Assembly (NCBI GenBank): GCA_945965395.1 | Contig: CAMFND010000072.1 | Span: 1 to 32,574 of the forward strand | Source of the DNA: an uncultured Bacteroides sp. | Lineage (GTDB): Bacteria > Bacteroidota > Bacteroidia > Bacteroidales > Bacteroidaceae | Direction: 5' to 3' | DNA: 32,574 nt | Translations under genes and position numbers: made by a program | The notes under the pieces: generated by a model | The model's input: only the letters and a program-made list of their open reading frames with translations | Databases searched by the model: none | What the model was told of the DNA's origin: nothing | Shown here: positions 16,672-25,145 of the stretch, piece by piece | How the letters are laid out: every line of letters begins with the position of its first letter | Position numbering within the stretch: position 1 is the first letter of the stretch

Positions 16672-19134
16672 ATGAATATTTCTTATAACTGGCTGAAAGA
16701 ATACGTCGACTTCGACCTTACTCCGGACGAAGTGGCAGCCGCACTGACTTCCATCGGTTTGGAGACTGGGGGAGTGGAAGAAGTTCAAACTATCAAGGGA
16801 GGATTGGAAGGCCTGGTAGTAGGTGAAGTACTGACCTGCGAGCCGCATCCCAATTCTGACCACATGCATATTACGACCGTTAATTTGGGACAGGGTGAAC
16901 CTGTGCAGATTGTCTGTGGCGCTGCCAACGTGGCAGCCGGACAGAAGGTCATTGTAGCTACGCTGGGTACAAAATTGTATGATGGTGACGAATGCTTCAC
17001 CATCAAGAAGTCAAAGCTTCGTGGCGTAGAATCAAACGGTATGATTTGTGCCGAAGATGAAATTGGCGTGGGTACAAGCCACGAAGGTATCATCGTATTG
17101 CCTGCAGACATAGTTCCGGGTACACTGGCCAAGGATTACTATAATGTGAAGAGCGAATACATACTCGAAGTGGATATCACTCCGAACCGTGCTGATGCCT
17201 GCTCGCACTATGGTGTGGCACGCGACCTCTACGCATGGCTCATTCAGAATGGTCATAAAGCTATGCTGAAGCGTCCTTCGGTAGATGCATTCAAGGTAGA
17301 CAATCATGACATGAATATCGACATCGTGGTGGAAAATACCGAAGCCTGCCCGCGTTATGCCGGAGTAGCCATCAAGGGAGTAACGGTGAAGGAAAGTCCT
17401 GAATGGTTGCAGAACAAGCTCCGCTTTATAGGTGTGCGTCCTATCAATAACATCGTTGATATTACCAACTACATTCTGCACGCCTACGGCCAGCCGATGC
17501 ACTGCTTTGATGCCGACAAGATTAAGGGTGGCAAGATTGTAGTGAAAACGTGTGCCGAAGGAACTCCATTTGTTACATTGGACGAAGTGGAACGCAAATT
17601 GTCTGACAAGGACTTGATGATTTGCAACGCGGAAGAACCGATGTGTATCGCCGGTGTGTTTGGAGGTCTGGATTCTGGTACTACCGAAACGACTACCGAT
17701 GTGTTCCTGGAAAGCGCTTACTTCCATCCTACATGGGTGCGTAAGACTGCCCGCCGCCACGGATTGAGCACCGATTCTTCTTTCCGTTTCGAACGCGGTA
17801 TCGACCCGAATATCACTATCTATGCCTTGAAGGAAGCCGCTCTGCTGGTGAAAGAATTGGCCGGGGGTGAAATTGCTTCTAACATCAAAGATAACTATCC
17901 GAATCCGATTGCCGATTTCGCGGTAGAACTTTCATATAATTATGTAAACTCACTGATTGGAAAGGAAATTCTGGCAGAAACGGTGAAGAGCATCGTAACC
18001 AGCCTGGAAATGAAAATTGTGGAAGAAACGGCCGAAGGTCTTTCTTTGCAGATTCCTCCTTACCGTGTAGACGTGCAGCGTCCGTGCGACGTGGTTGAAG
18101 ATATTCTTCGTATCTACGGATATAACAACGTGGAAATTCCTACTACCCTGAAATCAAGCCTGAGCGTGAAGGGAGAAGTGGATAAATCGGTGAAACTCCA
18201 GAACCTGGTAGGCGAACAGTTGGTGGGCTGCGGATTCAATGAAATCCTGAACAACTCTTTGACAGCAGCCGCTTATTACGACAGACTGGAAACTTACAAG
18301 CCGGAAAATCTGGTTCATCTGATGAACCCGTTGAGCAACGACCTGAACGTGATGCGTGCTACTTTGCTTTTCGGTGGTCTGGAAAGCATCCAGCACAATG
18401 CCAACCGCAAGAATGCCGACTTGAAATTCTTTGAATTCGGTAATTGCTATCATTTCCATGCTGAGAAAAAGAATCCTGAAAAAGTGTTGTCAGGCTATTC
18501 AGAAGAGTTGCACATGGGCTTGTGGATTACCGGAAAGCGTGTAAGCAACTCGTGGGCTCATGCCGACGAAAACGCTTCGGTTTTCGAACTGAAGGCTTAC
18601 GTGCTGAACATATTCCGTCGCCTGGGCGTGAATTTCGGCTCGCTGGTATTCGGTAACCTTTCAGACGATATCTACTCAGTAGCTATCTCCGTACACACCC
18701 GTGGTGGTAAATTGCTGGCTACCTTTGGTGTGGTTTGCAAGAAGATTCAGAAAGCGTTTGACATCGATAATGAAGTGTACTATGCCGACCTGAACTGGAA
18801 AGAACTGATGAAGACCATCAAGGGCAATACGGTAAGCTACAAGGAAATCTCCAAGTTTCCGGCCGTAAAACGTGATCTGGCATTGCTGATTGATAAGAAG
18901 GTACAATTTGCCGAAATCGAAAAGATTGCTTACGAAACTGACAAGAAGTTGCTCAAGTCTGTAGAATTGTTTGACGTGTACGAAGGAAAGAACCTGGAAG
19001 CTGGTAAGAAGAGCTATGCTGTAAGCTTCATGCTTCAGGATGAAAACGCTACACTGAACGACAAACAGATTGACAAGTTCATGCAGAAGCTGATTGGCAA
19101 CTTGCAGAATAAGCTTGGAGCTGTGCTTCGATAA
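16672..19134 (+). CDS. pheT: Phenylalanine--tRNA ligase beta subunit
   Basis: Cytosolic subunit of the alpha2beta2 enzyme that charges tRNA-Phe; the beta chain recognises the tRNA and edits mischarged Tyr. The 820-residue length is that of full-length bacterial PheT. It opens MNISYNWLKEYVDFDLTPDE. An EMAP/OB-type tRNA-binding domain (about residues 40-155) includes EVLTCEPHPNSDHMHITTVN. The B3/B4 editing domain (about 210-385), B5 domain (about 405-480), core synthetase-like domain, and C-terminal anticodon-binding FDX-ACB domain (about 725-820, SKFPAVKRDLALLID) follow. pheS is not adjacent. Codon use is visibly more GC-rich than in the neighbouring PUL. No terminator follows, so the next genes may be co-transcribed. 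Confidence 0.97.
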   Translation: MNISYNWLKEYVDFDLTPDEVAAALTSIGLETGGVEEVQTIKGGLEGLVVGEVLTCEPHPNSDHMHITTVNLGQGEPVQIVCGAANVAAGQKVIVATLGTKLYDGDECFTIKKSKLRGVESNGMICAEDEIGVGTSHEGIIVLPADIVPGTLAKDYYNVKSEYILEVDITPNRADACSHYGVARDLYAWLIQNGHKAMLKRPSVDAFKVDNHDMNIDIVVENTEACPRYAGVAIKGVTVKESPEWLQNKLRFIGVRPINNIVDITNYILHAYGQPMHCFDADKIKGGKIVVKTCAEGTPFVTLDEVERKLSDKDLMICNAEEPMCIAGVFGGLDSGTTETTTDVFLESAYFHPTWVRKTARRHGLSTDSSFRFERGIDPNITIYALKEAALLVKELAGGEIASNIKDNYPNPIADFAVELSYNYVNSLIGKEILAETVKSIVTSLEMKIVEETAEGLSLQIPPYRVDVQRPCDVVEDILRIYGYNNVEIPTTLKSSLSVKGEVDKSVKLQNLVGEQLVGCGFNEILNNSLTAAAYYDRLETYKPENLVHLMNPLSNDLNVMRATLLFGGLESIQHNANRKNADLKFFEFGNCYHFHAEKKNPEKVLSGYSEELHMGLWITGKRVSNSWAHADENASVFELKAYVLNIFRRLGVNFGSLVFGNLSDDIYSVAISVHTRGGKLLATFGVVCKKIQKAFDIDNEVYYADLNWKELMKTIKGNTVSYKEISKFPAVKRDLALLIDKKVQFAEIEKIAYETDKKLLKSVELFDVYEGKNLEAGKKSYAVSFMLQDENATLNDKQIDKFMQKLIGNLQNKLGAVLR

Positions 19135-19146
19135 CTATAAAGAATG

Positions 19147-19391
19147 ATGCGTTACGATATTATATTAAACCAGATTATCACATAAAAGCCAAAAGGGGAT
19201 ACCTGGCGGCTTTTTACATCGAATTGTTTCTGGCTCTGCAGGCTGGAATGGTGATCTGGCATTTTTCTTCGAATGAAACGTGGAGAAACGTGCTGGCTAT
19301 TGCGGGCGGGGCAATATGCTTGTGCCTCGCTGGTTTGGCGTACTGGAAATATTGTAAGCTGGTACAGAATAGTGAAAAAGAAACTCATTAA
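19147..19391 (+). pseudogene. Small two-helix membrane ORF with a disrupted or non-canonical start
   Basis: The frame ending in TAA at 19389-19391 encodes YIKPDYHIKAKRGYLAAF followed by two hydrophobic segments (YIELFLALQAGMVIWHF and VLAIAGGAICLCLAGLAYW) and a polar tail, ETH. It looks like a genuine small membrane protein of about 80 residues. No ATG, GTG or TTG opens this frame before the first helix. The ATGs at 19144 and 19147 are in another frame that stops after 12-13 codons. Dropping two bases near 19156-19157 would join ATG CGT TAC to the long frame, giving MRYYYIKPDY. It may therefore be a frameshifted gene, a sequence error, or use an unusual start. It lies between pheT and the yebC-like gene. 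No family is recognised. Confidence 0.45.
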
Positions 19392-19414
19392 AAATAAATT
19401 TAAAATATCATCCA

Positions 19415-20152
19415 ATGGGAAGAGCATTTGAATATAGAAAAGCTACGAAGCTGAAAAGATGGGGTCACATGGCAAAGACCTTCACACGTCTTGGTAAACA
19501 AATTGCAATTGCGGTAAAGGCCGGTGGTCCGGAACCGGAAAACAACCCGACTTTGCGTTCGGTAATCGCTACTTGTAAGCGTGAAAACATGCCGAAGGAT
19601 AACATCGAACGTGCTATCAAGAATGCAATGGGTAAAGACCAGAGTGAATACAAAGGTATGACTTACGAAGGGTATGGTCCCCACGGAATCGCCGTATTCG
19701 TAGATACACTGACTGATAATACCACTCGTACCGTAGCCGATGTACGTTCTGTATTCAACAAGTTCGGAGGTAACTTGGGTACTACAGGTTCACTGGCATT
19801 CTTGTTCGACCACAAGTGTGTGTTCACTTTCAAGAAGAAAGAAGCTATTGATATGGAAGAATTGATTTTGGATTTGATTGATTACAACGTAGAAGACGAA
19901 TTCGATGAAGATCCGGAAGAAGGAACTATCACTATCTACGGTGATCCGAAGAGCTATGCGGCTATCCAGAAACATCTGGAAGAATGTGGCTTTGAGGATG
20001 TCGGTGGTGATTTCACTTACATCCCGAACGACCTGAAAGACGTGACTTCGGAACAGCGTGAAACTATCGACAAGATGGTAGAACGTCTGGAAGAGTTCGA
20101 CGACGTACAGACCGTATATACTAACATGAAACCGGAAGAAGACGCTGAATAA
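19415..20152 (+). CDS. YebC/PmpR (TACO1)-family regulator
   Basis: Cytosolic protein of a universal family first described as transcription regulators and more recently linked to relief of ribosome stalling. The 245-residue length is typical. The signature N terminus MGRAFEYRKATKLKRWGHMAKTFTRL is followed by the GGPEPENNPTLRSVIATCKRENMPKDNIERAI helical segment, and the second domain starts YEGYGPHGIAVFVDTLTDNTTRT. The ATG at 19415 is supported by the conserved N terminus. A strong terminator follows. It may be transcribed from pheT through the small membrane ORF. Family assignment is firm; which of the two roles applies is unknown. Confidence 0.94.
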   Translation: MGRAFEYRKATKLKRWGHMAKTFTRLGKQIAIAVKAGGPEPENNPTLRSVIATCKRENMPKDNIERAIKNAMGKDQSEYKGMTYEGYGPHGIAVFVDTLTDNTTRTVADVRSVFNKFGGNLGTTGSLAFLFDHKCVFTFKKKEAIDMEELILDLIDYNVEDEFDEDPEEGTITIYGDPKSYAAIQKHLEECGFEDVGGDFTYIPNDLKDVTSEQRETIDKMVERLEEFDDVQTVYTNMKPEEDAE

Positions 20153-20176
20153 GCTTTTTCTTGAAAGATAATGACG

Positions 20177-20229
20177 GAACGGAGTATCCGGCCGGAATAA
20201 TCCGGCAAGTGATGCTCCGTTCTCTTTTT
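20177..20229 (+). terminator. Strong terminator after the yebC-like gene
   Basis: GAACGGAGTATC (20177-20188) pairs with GATGCTCCGTTC (20211-20222) with one G-T pair. An inner stem GCCGG (20191-20195) / CCGGC (20202-20206) extends it, and a T-rich run to 20229 follows. Confidence 0.85.
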
Positions 20230-20259
20230 ATGTCTAACCTGAATAGAATGTGGATGGCG

Positions 20260-20499
20260 ATGAAATATAGTTATCGTACAATGGGAACATGCAGTTCTCA
20301 GATTGATTTTGAGGTAGAAGATGGCGTACTGAAAGATGTGCGTTTCATGGGTGGTTGCAACGGAAACTTGAAAGGAATTTCCGCCCTAATAGAAGGTATG
20401 AAGGTGGATGAGGTGATTGCCCGTTTGGAGGGTATCCGTTGTGGTGGGAAACCAACCTCTTGTCCTGATCAGCTCTGCAAGGCTTTGCGGGAAATCTAA
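20260..20499 (+). CDS. TSCPD-domain small protein
   Basis: A 79-residue protein matching the stand-alone TSCPD family (TIGR03905-like), whose domain also occurs near the C terminus of some ribonucleotide reductases. The conserved PTSCPDQLC motif gives Cys68 and Cys73; Cys11, Cys33 and Cys61 could join them in metal binding. The ATG at 20260 (MKYSYRTMGTC) is preferred: the frame runs back to 20161, but that part lies across the yebC terminator hairpin. Only 30 bases separate that terminator from the start, so expression would rely on readthrough or a very compact promoter. Function is unknown. Confidence 0.85.
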   Translation: MKYSYRTMGTCSSQIDFEVEDGVLKDVRFMGGCNGNLKGISALIEGMKVDEVIARLEGIRCGGKPTSCPDQLCKALREI

Positions 20500-20523
20500 G
20501 TGAGGCATATTGAAGTAAAGAAC

Positions 20524-20565
20524 ACTCCTGGGAAATGAATGTTATTTCTCGGGAGTACTCTTTTT
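20524..20565 (+). terminator. Terminator after the TSCPD gene
   Basis: ACTCCTGGGAAAT (20524-20536) pairs with ATTTCTCGGGAGT (20544-20556) with two G-T pairs and a 7-base loop, followed by CTTTTT. The convergent DUF3667 gene ends 26 bases past the stem, so it may serve both strands. Confidence 0.8.
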
Positions 20566-20581
20566 ATGTGAATATTTGATA

Positions 20582-21919
20582 TTAAAGCTGCTCGGAAAGA
20601 GTGGATAGCAGGAGTACCAGTAGCACAGCCGCAATGGCCAGTGAAATGAAGGTAAAGACAGCGAGGAAAACGGTTGTCTTGACAAATGTACGTATCCATC
20701 CTCGGCGGTATACCGTGTGCAAGGAAATGTAGGTGTACACGAACATACCTGTTACGAAGATAAGTAGAGTATACATCGGCATATTTCCTTTAAACGATTC
20801 CATAAAAGTGTCACTTGTCAGCACGGGTACCAGTGGAATAGGAATCAGTATCAGAAACACGGTGTTCAGATGTATGGCATGTACGAAATGCCACATATAA
20901 GGAAATTTGGATTTCCGGAACATTCCTTGCAGAAGCCAGGCAAACAGAGGCAGAAGGAACATCATGTAGAGCGGAGTCCATTTGGACAAATCTCCAAAAA
21001 ACTGGTTGAGAAAGGATTCCTGACGAAGTTGTTGTGCTTCATCGTTGTGGTCTTCTCTCCATTCGTATACGGGAGTAAGGGCGGTACCGGTGGAGTCTAC
21101 TTGGAAATGACGCGCGGCTTGCAGGGATTCAGAGGTAATCTCTTCTTCCTCGATTAGGTCATCCAGATACTCACCCTTTACTTTTTTGAGATTCAGAATG
21201 GTATTCAGATCTTTTTGTCGGAGAGTGGTTTCATGCAGGCAGGAGTCGGCCACGATTCGGGGCATTCGCACGTAGGAAAGAGAGAATCGGTCGTCCAGGC
21301 GTTGCACTTTAAACAGCTCCTCGGCTTTTTCTACTCCTCTTTCTTGAAAGGCCTTCACTAACTCAGGACCTTGGTATACATATACGCATGTATCGGGCAG
21401 GTTAGCAGACGATTTGAGTTGTGCTACAATTCCGTCGTTGATATTTAGGGAGCTTACAGCCTGCAATGCCTGATTAGCTTTGTCGGAAGCTATCATAAAG
21501 AAAAGGGTAAAGAAAACGACAGAGATACACATATAGAGCCGGAAAGGATGTACGTAGGAATTGATTTTTCCGGCGTTGAATTCGTTGGTCAGAAATCCGG
21601 GACGAGTGAACATCAGCCACAAGGTTTGCCAGATTTTGCTATCAAACTGATAGACATTTTCAATGTATTGTCTCAGGTATTTCCAGAAAGGCTGGTAGAT
21701 ATCGAGGGCGTATTGTCCGCAGCAATGGCAATACATGCCCTCCAGCTTGGTACCGCAATTCTTGCAGTAGGTGTACCCGGGTACGGTCTTTTTACGTATT
21801 CTCCGGAGGCGTTTCAATTCGATGAGGCGCATCACCCGGCACTTTCGTTCTTTCAGTCTTTGCCGTATCCGGGCGAAAGGAGTCTTGTGAGTTTCTTCTT
21901 TGTGTGTGATATTTTCCAT
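20582..21919 (-). CDS. DUF3667-type membrane protein with a zinc ribbon
   Basis: Integral membrane protein of unknown function, 445 residues from the ATG at 21919. The frame extends to 22099, but a well-formed promoter at 21955-21985 lies inside that extension, so the longer form is rejected. After a basic N terminus (RLIELKRLRRIRKK), four cysteines (Cys52, Cys55, Cys64, Cys67) in CKNCGTKLEGMYCHCCGQ form a likely zinc ribbon. The family-like segment LWLMFTRPGFLTNEFNAGK follows, then one membrane helix, a soluble section of about 150 residues, and four more C-terminal helices (the last VFLAVFTFISLAIAAVLLVL). It is a single-gene unit convergent with the TSCPD gene. No role can be deduced. Confidence 0.85.
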   Translation of the reverse strand: MENITHKEETHKTPFARIRQRLKERKCRVMRLIELKRLRRIRKKTVPGYTYCKNCGTKLEGMYCHCCGQYALDIYQPFWKYLRQYIENVYQFDSKIWQTLWLMFTRPGFLTNEFNAGKINSYVHPFRLYMCISVVFFTLFFMIASDKANQALQAVSSLNINDGIVAQLKSSANLPDTCVYVYQGPELVKAFQERGVEKAEELFKVQRLDDRFSLSYVRMPRIVADSCLHETTLRQKDLNTILNLKKVKGEYLDDLIEEEEITSESLQAARHFQVDSTGTALTPVYEWREDHNDEAQQLRQESFLNQFFGDLSKWTPLYMMFLLPLFAWLLQGMFRKSKFPYMWHFVHAIHLNTVFLILIPIPLVPVLTSDTFMESFKGNMPMYTLLIFVTGMFVYTYISLHTVYRRGWIRTFVKTTVFLAVFTFISLAIAAVLLVLLLSTLSEQL

Positions 21920-21954
21920 GTCGGTAGAAATGTAATATAAATAATATTTTGACA

Positions 21955-21985
21955 CAAAAGTACGTCTGTAAAATGAATTTGGCAA
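21955..21985 (-). promoter_or_regulatory. Promoter of the DUF3667 gene
   Basis: On the minus strand a -33 TTG (21985-21983) and a -7 box TACTTTTG (21962-21955) are separated by 20 bases, close to the Bacteroides consensus. It predicts a leader of about 30 bases to the ATG at 21919. Confidence 0.65.
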
Positions 21986-22027
21986 GTTTTTCTGAAGGAA
22001 ATTAAAAATACTGGTATTCAGATTTAA

Positions 22028-22084
22028 GGGAATAAAAAAGTGATATTGTTTCTCTTGAAGCGCGTCTCGTAGAAACAATATCAC
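22028..22084 (-). terminator. Terminator of the Crp/Fnr-like gene
   Basis: GTGATATTGTTTCT (22040-22053) pairs perfectly over 14 bases with AGAAACAATATCAC (22071-22084). On the minus strand the stem is followed by a six-T run. It lies 39 bases after the stop codon of the regulator. Confidence 0.85.
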
Positions 22085-22123
22085 TCGGTGAATGGACAAA
22101 CAGGAGGTATTTCACCCGCAAGT

Positions 22124-22843
22124 TTATCCAATCTTGCTTATTTTCTTTAATTTTTCTTCGTCAATGAGCTTGATTTTTCGTCCGTCAATAATAATCAGTT
22201 TTTCGGCGGCGAAATTAGACAGGGTTCGGATGGCATTGGATGTGGTCATGTTGGAGAGGTTAGCCAGGTCTTCTCTGGAGAGATAGATGCTCAGAGTACA
22301 CTGGTCTTCTTCCACACCGTAGGTATCTTTCAGGAAGAGCAATGATTCAGCCAGACGTCCCCGAATGTGTTTCTGAGTCAGGTTGACTGTTCTTTCATCG
22401 GAGATACCCAAGTCTTTCGATAACTGTTTGATGAAAAACATGGCAAGCTCCGTATTTTCCATAATCAGCTGCACGATGACGGGCATGGGAATCAGGCACA
22501 TGGTACATGGCTCAAAGGCAGCAGCAGCGGTCACGAAATTTTCTTCGGCAAAATAGGCACGATAGGCAAAGTATTCTTTGTCCTTTATTACTCGGATAAT
22601 CTGACTGCGTCCCCCTACACCGTCCTTGTAAATCTTTACCTTTCCGTTCAGCAGGCACATCAAATTCTCCGGTGTTTCACCTTCGCAATAAATCGTTTCG
22701 TTCTTTTTGTATTTCTGAATCGTAAAATTCTGTGCCAGCAGTTCGCGTTGTTGCTGTGTTAATGGTTGCCATAAATCTGGTATACTTTCGGCAATCTCAG
22801 CTTCTGTTAATTCCTTTTTTACCATAAAATGTTCCAAAACCAT
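22124..22843 (-). CDS. Crp/Fnr-family transcriptional regulator
   Basis: Cytosolic DNA-binding regulator of 239 residues from the ATG at 22843. An N-terminal cyclic-nucleotide-binding-like barrel covers about residues 30-140 (IYCEGETPENLMCLLNGKVKIY, YFAYRAYFAEENFVTAAAAF). A C-terminal winged helix (about 165-225) contains LSREDLANLSNMTTSNAIRTL. The N-terminal FNR iron-sulfur cysteines are absent, so it is not a classical FNR; the effector is unknown. A -7 box TACCTTTG at 22855-22862 excludes the in-frame GTG at 22855. The ATG at 22843 would have almost no leader, so the ATG at 22825 (MVKKELTEAE) is a good alternative. It diverges from the DUF5686 gene. Confidence 0.9.
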   Translation of the reverse strand: MVLEHFMVKKELTEAEIAESIPDLWQPLTQQQRELLAQNFTIQKYKKNETIYCEGETPENLMCLLNGKVKIYKDGVGGRSQIIRVIKDKEYFAYRAYFAEENFVTAAAAFEPCTMCLIPMPVIVQLIMENTELAMFFIKQLSKDLGISDERTVNLTQKHIRGRLAESLLFLKDTYGVEEDQCTLSIYLSREDLANLSNMTTSNAIRTLSNFAAEKLIIIDGRKIKLIDEEKLKKISKIG

Positions 22844-22854
22844 GTTATTAAGCA

Positions 22855-22862
22855 CAAAGGTA
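22855..22862 (-). promoter_or_regulatory. Putative promoter -7 box of the Crp/Fnr-like gene
   Basis: TACCTTTG on the minus strand matches TAnnTTTG exactly; no -33 TTG is seen at the usual distance. Its position decides against the longest reading of the regulator. Confidence 0.55.
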
Positions 22863-22927
22863 CGAAGAAAAATTGAAAATATTCTTTTTTTTCCTCATAA
22901 AAATGGCCTCAGATAAAGGCTTTATTA

Positions 22928-22935
22928 TATATTTG
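22928..22935 (+). promoter_or_regulatory. Putative promoter -7 box of the DUF5686 gene
   Basis: TATATTTG matches TAnnTTTG, ending only 8 bases before the ATG at 22944. If real, transcription would start at or next to the start codon. The -33 region is poor. Confidence 0.4.
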
Positions 22936-22943
22936 CTGTGAAT

Positions 22944-25133
22944 ATGCGAAAACTGAAAGGCTTATATGAGGCTTTGTGGGGCTTGCTGGCATTGTGCTTG
23001 CTGTGCGGTTTCCCACTGCGAGGAGTGGCGCGCGACAATGCTCCGTACCTTCCTAAAAAGCCTGTCGTGGCCGATTCTATTTTGGATTACATGTTTCATT
23101 CTGCGTCCATTTATTCGCGTGAGATGAAAGGATACAAGGGAGATTTGTATCTGAAAGGTCATTTGAAAGTACATAAGCAAAACCGGATTATCAAGTATGT
23201 GCCTTCTATGTTTCGTTTGGAGAAGGGCATAAATGATTATGTTCATGAGTCTATCAGTGAGTTGCAATATACGGCTCCTGCCATTTACGACCGGAAGGTC
23301 AGGGCAATATCTACTACCTTTCCCAGCACCAGAGAACAGATATTTGACATTATGGACTATATGAAGTTCAATATTTATGCTCCTTCGCTGATGGGCAACA
23401 GGATACTTTCACCGCTGAACAGAAAGGCTCAGGTGCATTATCATTATCTGCTTGAAAGGGTAGAACATCGGTTGGGGGGGGAATTGTATTGCATTCGTGT
23501 CGTACCCCGTTATCGGAGCACGCAGTTGGTGGAAGGCTTTCTGTGGCTTTCATCAGCCGACTGGACTATCCGAAGAATGAACCTCAAAGGGCGTTATGAC
23601 CTGATACGATTCCAACTGAGCATGCAGATGGGAGAGGAGGACGATACAAAATACCTTCCGGTGCTGCTGAATCTTGACTTGAACTTCAAGTTCCTGAAGA
23701 ATCATCTGGAGATGAAGTATACGGGGTGGATGAAGTATTCATCAGTCGTTTACCGTAAGCCGGGGGAGGAATGGATTGTCAAGAAAACGAGCGACCACAA
23801 TCTGTCGAATTCTTATATCTTGTCGTGTGATACCAGTCGGCTTGTGGTGGAGCGTGACTCGTTCAACCGCATCCGTCCGATTCCTTTGTCTGCTTATGAG
23901 GATTCGCTTTACCGTTCGGCGGATGAGCGGCGATTGAAACGGGAGGCCGATACGATAAAGGCAGAGCCTACAAAATTGAAGAAGAACATGGTGTTCTTGG
24001 GGCAGCTGGGGGATGCCTTGATTAGCAGTTATGACATTGATATCTCTAAAGTGGGAAGCATCAACTGTTCTCCGATTATCAATCCGCTGTTAATCAGCTA
24101 TAATCATCGGAACGGAATATCCTATCGGCAGGTCTTTAAGTATAACAAACTTTTCCATGACGGGCGTTTGCTGCGTATTGTTCCTCAGATTGGTTATAAC
24201 TTCACAAAGAAAGAGTTTTATGCGAAGGCAGATGTGGAGTATATTTACAATCCTCGGAAATTGGGGTCCATTGAAATACACGGAGGAAACGGTAACCGAA
24301 TTTATAGTAGTGTGGTACTCGACCAGCTGAAGCAGATTCCGGATAGTGCGTTTACCTTCGATGGACTGGAGTTGGATTATTTTAAGGATGTATACGTAGA
24401 TATATCGCATAATATTGAGTTGTGCAACGGACTAAAGTTAGGCACAGGTTTGGCTATGCATTGGCGTTATACTAAGAGTACGCCGGAAGTAGAAGCACGT
24501 GTACGTTCCAGCTATAATAGTTTCGCTCCCCGTATTCGTTTGGAATGGACACCGGGCATGTATTATTATATGAACGGTAACCGAAAGATAAATGTCGGCT
24601 CTTTCTTTCCTACCTTTATGCTGGATTACGAACGGGGTATCAAGGTCTTGAAGAATTCCGGTACGTACGAGCGAATCGAAGGCTCTGTGGAGCAGATCAT
24701 TCGTTTGAAGAATGTACGTTCATTGGCTTATCATGTGGGAGCCGGTATGTTTACCAATCAGTCGGATATGTACTTCGTGGATTATGCGCATTTTGCCAAC
24801 CTGAACCTTCCTCAGGGTTGGAATGACGACATTGGAGGTACCTTTCAGATGCTGGACGGACGCTGGTACAATGCTTCCAGTCATTACATACGGGGGAATA
24901 TGACTTATGAAGCACCTTTTATTTTGCTGTATCCTGTTTCTCGTCTGTTATCTTTCGTTCAGAAAGAACGTCTTTATACGGGTATTCTTTTTATGCCGCA
25001 CCTGAATCCTTATCTGGAGTTCGGTTACGGCTTTGCTACCCACTTGTTCGATGTGGGTGTCTTTGTCGGAAATGAAAAAGGTAAATTTACATCCGTGGGA
25101 TGTAAATTTACCTTCGAATTATTCAACAAATAA
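22944..25133 (+). CDS. DUF5686-type outer-membrane beta-barrel protein
   Basis: Large exported protein of 729 residues from the ATG at 22944; a GTG at 22938 in the same frame is possible. A signal peptide covers about residues 1-28 (ALWGLLALCLLCGFPLRGVA). The N-terminal half has no DUF4480/carboxypeptidase-like repeat that I can see, but the arrangement and motifs (SILDYMFHSASIYSREMKGYKG, YCIRVVPRYRSTQLVEGFLW) fit DUF5686 proteins of Bacteroidetes. The C-terminal half (about 370-729) alternates amphipathic strands and aromatic residues typical of an outer-membrane barrel, ending CKFTFELFNK. The role is unknown. The last 20 codons contain a 17-bp perfect palindrome that looks like the terminator of the convergent lysA. 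Confidence 0.78.
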   Translation: MRKLKGLYEALWGLLALCLLCGFPLRGVARDNAPYLPKKPVVADSILDYMFHSASIYSREMKGYKGDLYLKGHLKVHKQNRIIKYVPSMFRLEKGINDYVHESISELQYTAPAIYDRKVRAISTTFPSTREQIFDIMDYMKFNIYAPSLMGNRILSPLNRKAQVHYHYLLERVEHRLGGELYCIRVVPRYRSTQLVEGFLWLSSADWTIRRMNLKGRYDLIRFQLSMQMGEEDDTKYLPVLLNLDLNFKFLKNHLEMKYTGWMKYSSVVYRKPGEEWIVKKTSDHNLSNSYILSCDTSRLVVERDSFNRIRPIPLSAYEDSLYRSADERRLKREADTIKAEPTKLKKNMVFLGQLGDALISSYDIDISKVGSINCSPIINPLLISYNHRNGISYRQVFKYNKLFHDGRLLRIVPQIGYNFTKKEFYAKADVEYIYNPRKLGSIEIHGGNGNRIYSSVVLDQLKQIPDSAFTFDGLELDYFKDVYVDISHNIELCNGLKLGTGLAMHWRYTKSTPEVEARVRSSYNSFAPRIRLEWTPGMYYYMNGNRKINVGSFFPTFMLDYERGIKVLKNSGTYERIEGSVEQIIRLKNVRSLAYHVGAGMFTNQSDMYFVDYAHFANLNLPQGWNDDIGGTFQMLDGRWYNASSHYIRGNMTYEAPFILLYPVSRLLSFVQKERLYTGILFMPHLNPYLEFGYGFATHLFDVGVFVGNEKGKFTSVGCKFTFELFNK
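25071..25114 (-). terminator. Likely lysA terminator inside the end of the DUF5686 gene
   Basis: AAGGTAAATTTACATCC (25078-25094) pairs perfectly with GGATGTAAATTTACCTT (25098-25114) around a 3-base loop. On the minus strand the stem runs into TTTTTCATTT, as a rho-independent terminator would. It lies 32 bases past the lysA stop, within the coding sequence of the opposite gene. Confidence 0.7.
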
Positions 25134-25145
25134 ATATAGTTGCGC

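Noticed and set aside
17032..17760. 242-codon open frame opposite pheT
   Set aside because: Antisense to a conserved part of PheT, with no family resemblance.
21920..22099. 60-residue N-terminal extension of the DUF3667 protein
   Set aside because: A good -33/-7 promoter at 21955-21985 and a regulator's terminator hairpin at 22040-22084 lie within it, so it is not translated as part of this gene.
22124..22843. Oxygen-sensing FNR
   Set aside because: The cysteine pattern needed for the N-terminal iron-sulfur cluster is absent; only a general Crp/Fnr-like label is supported.
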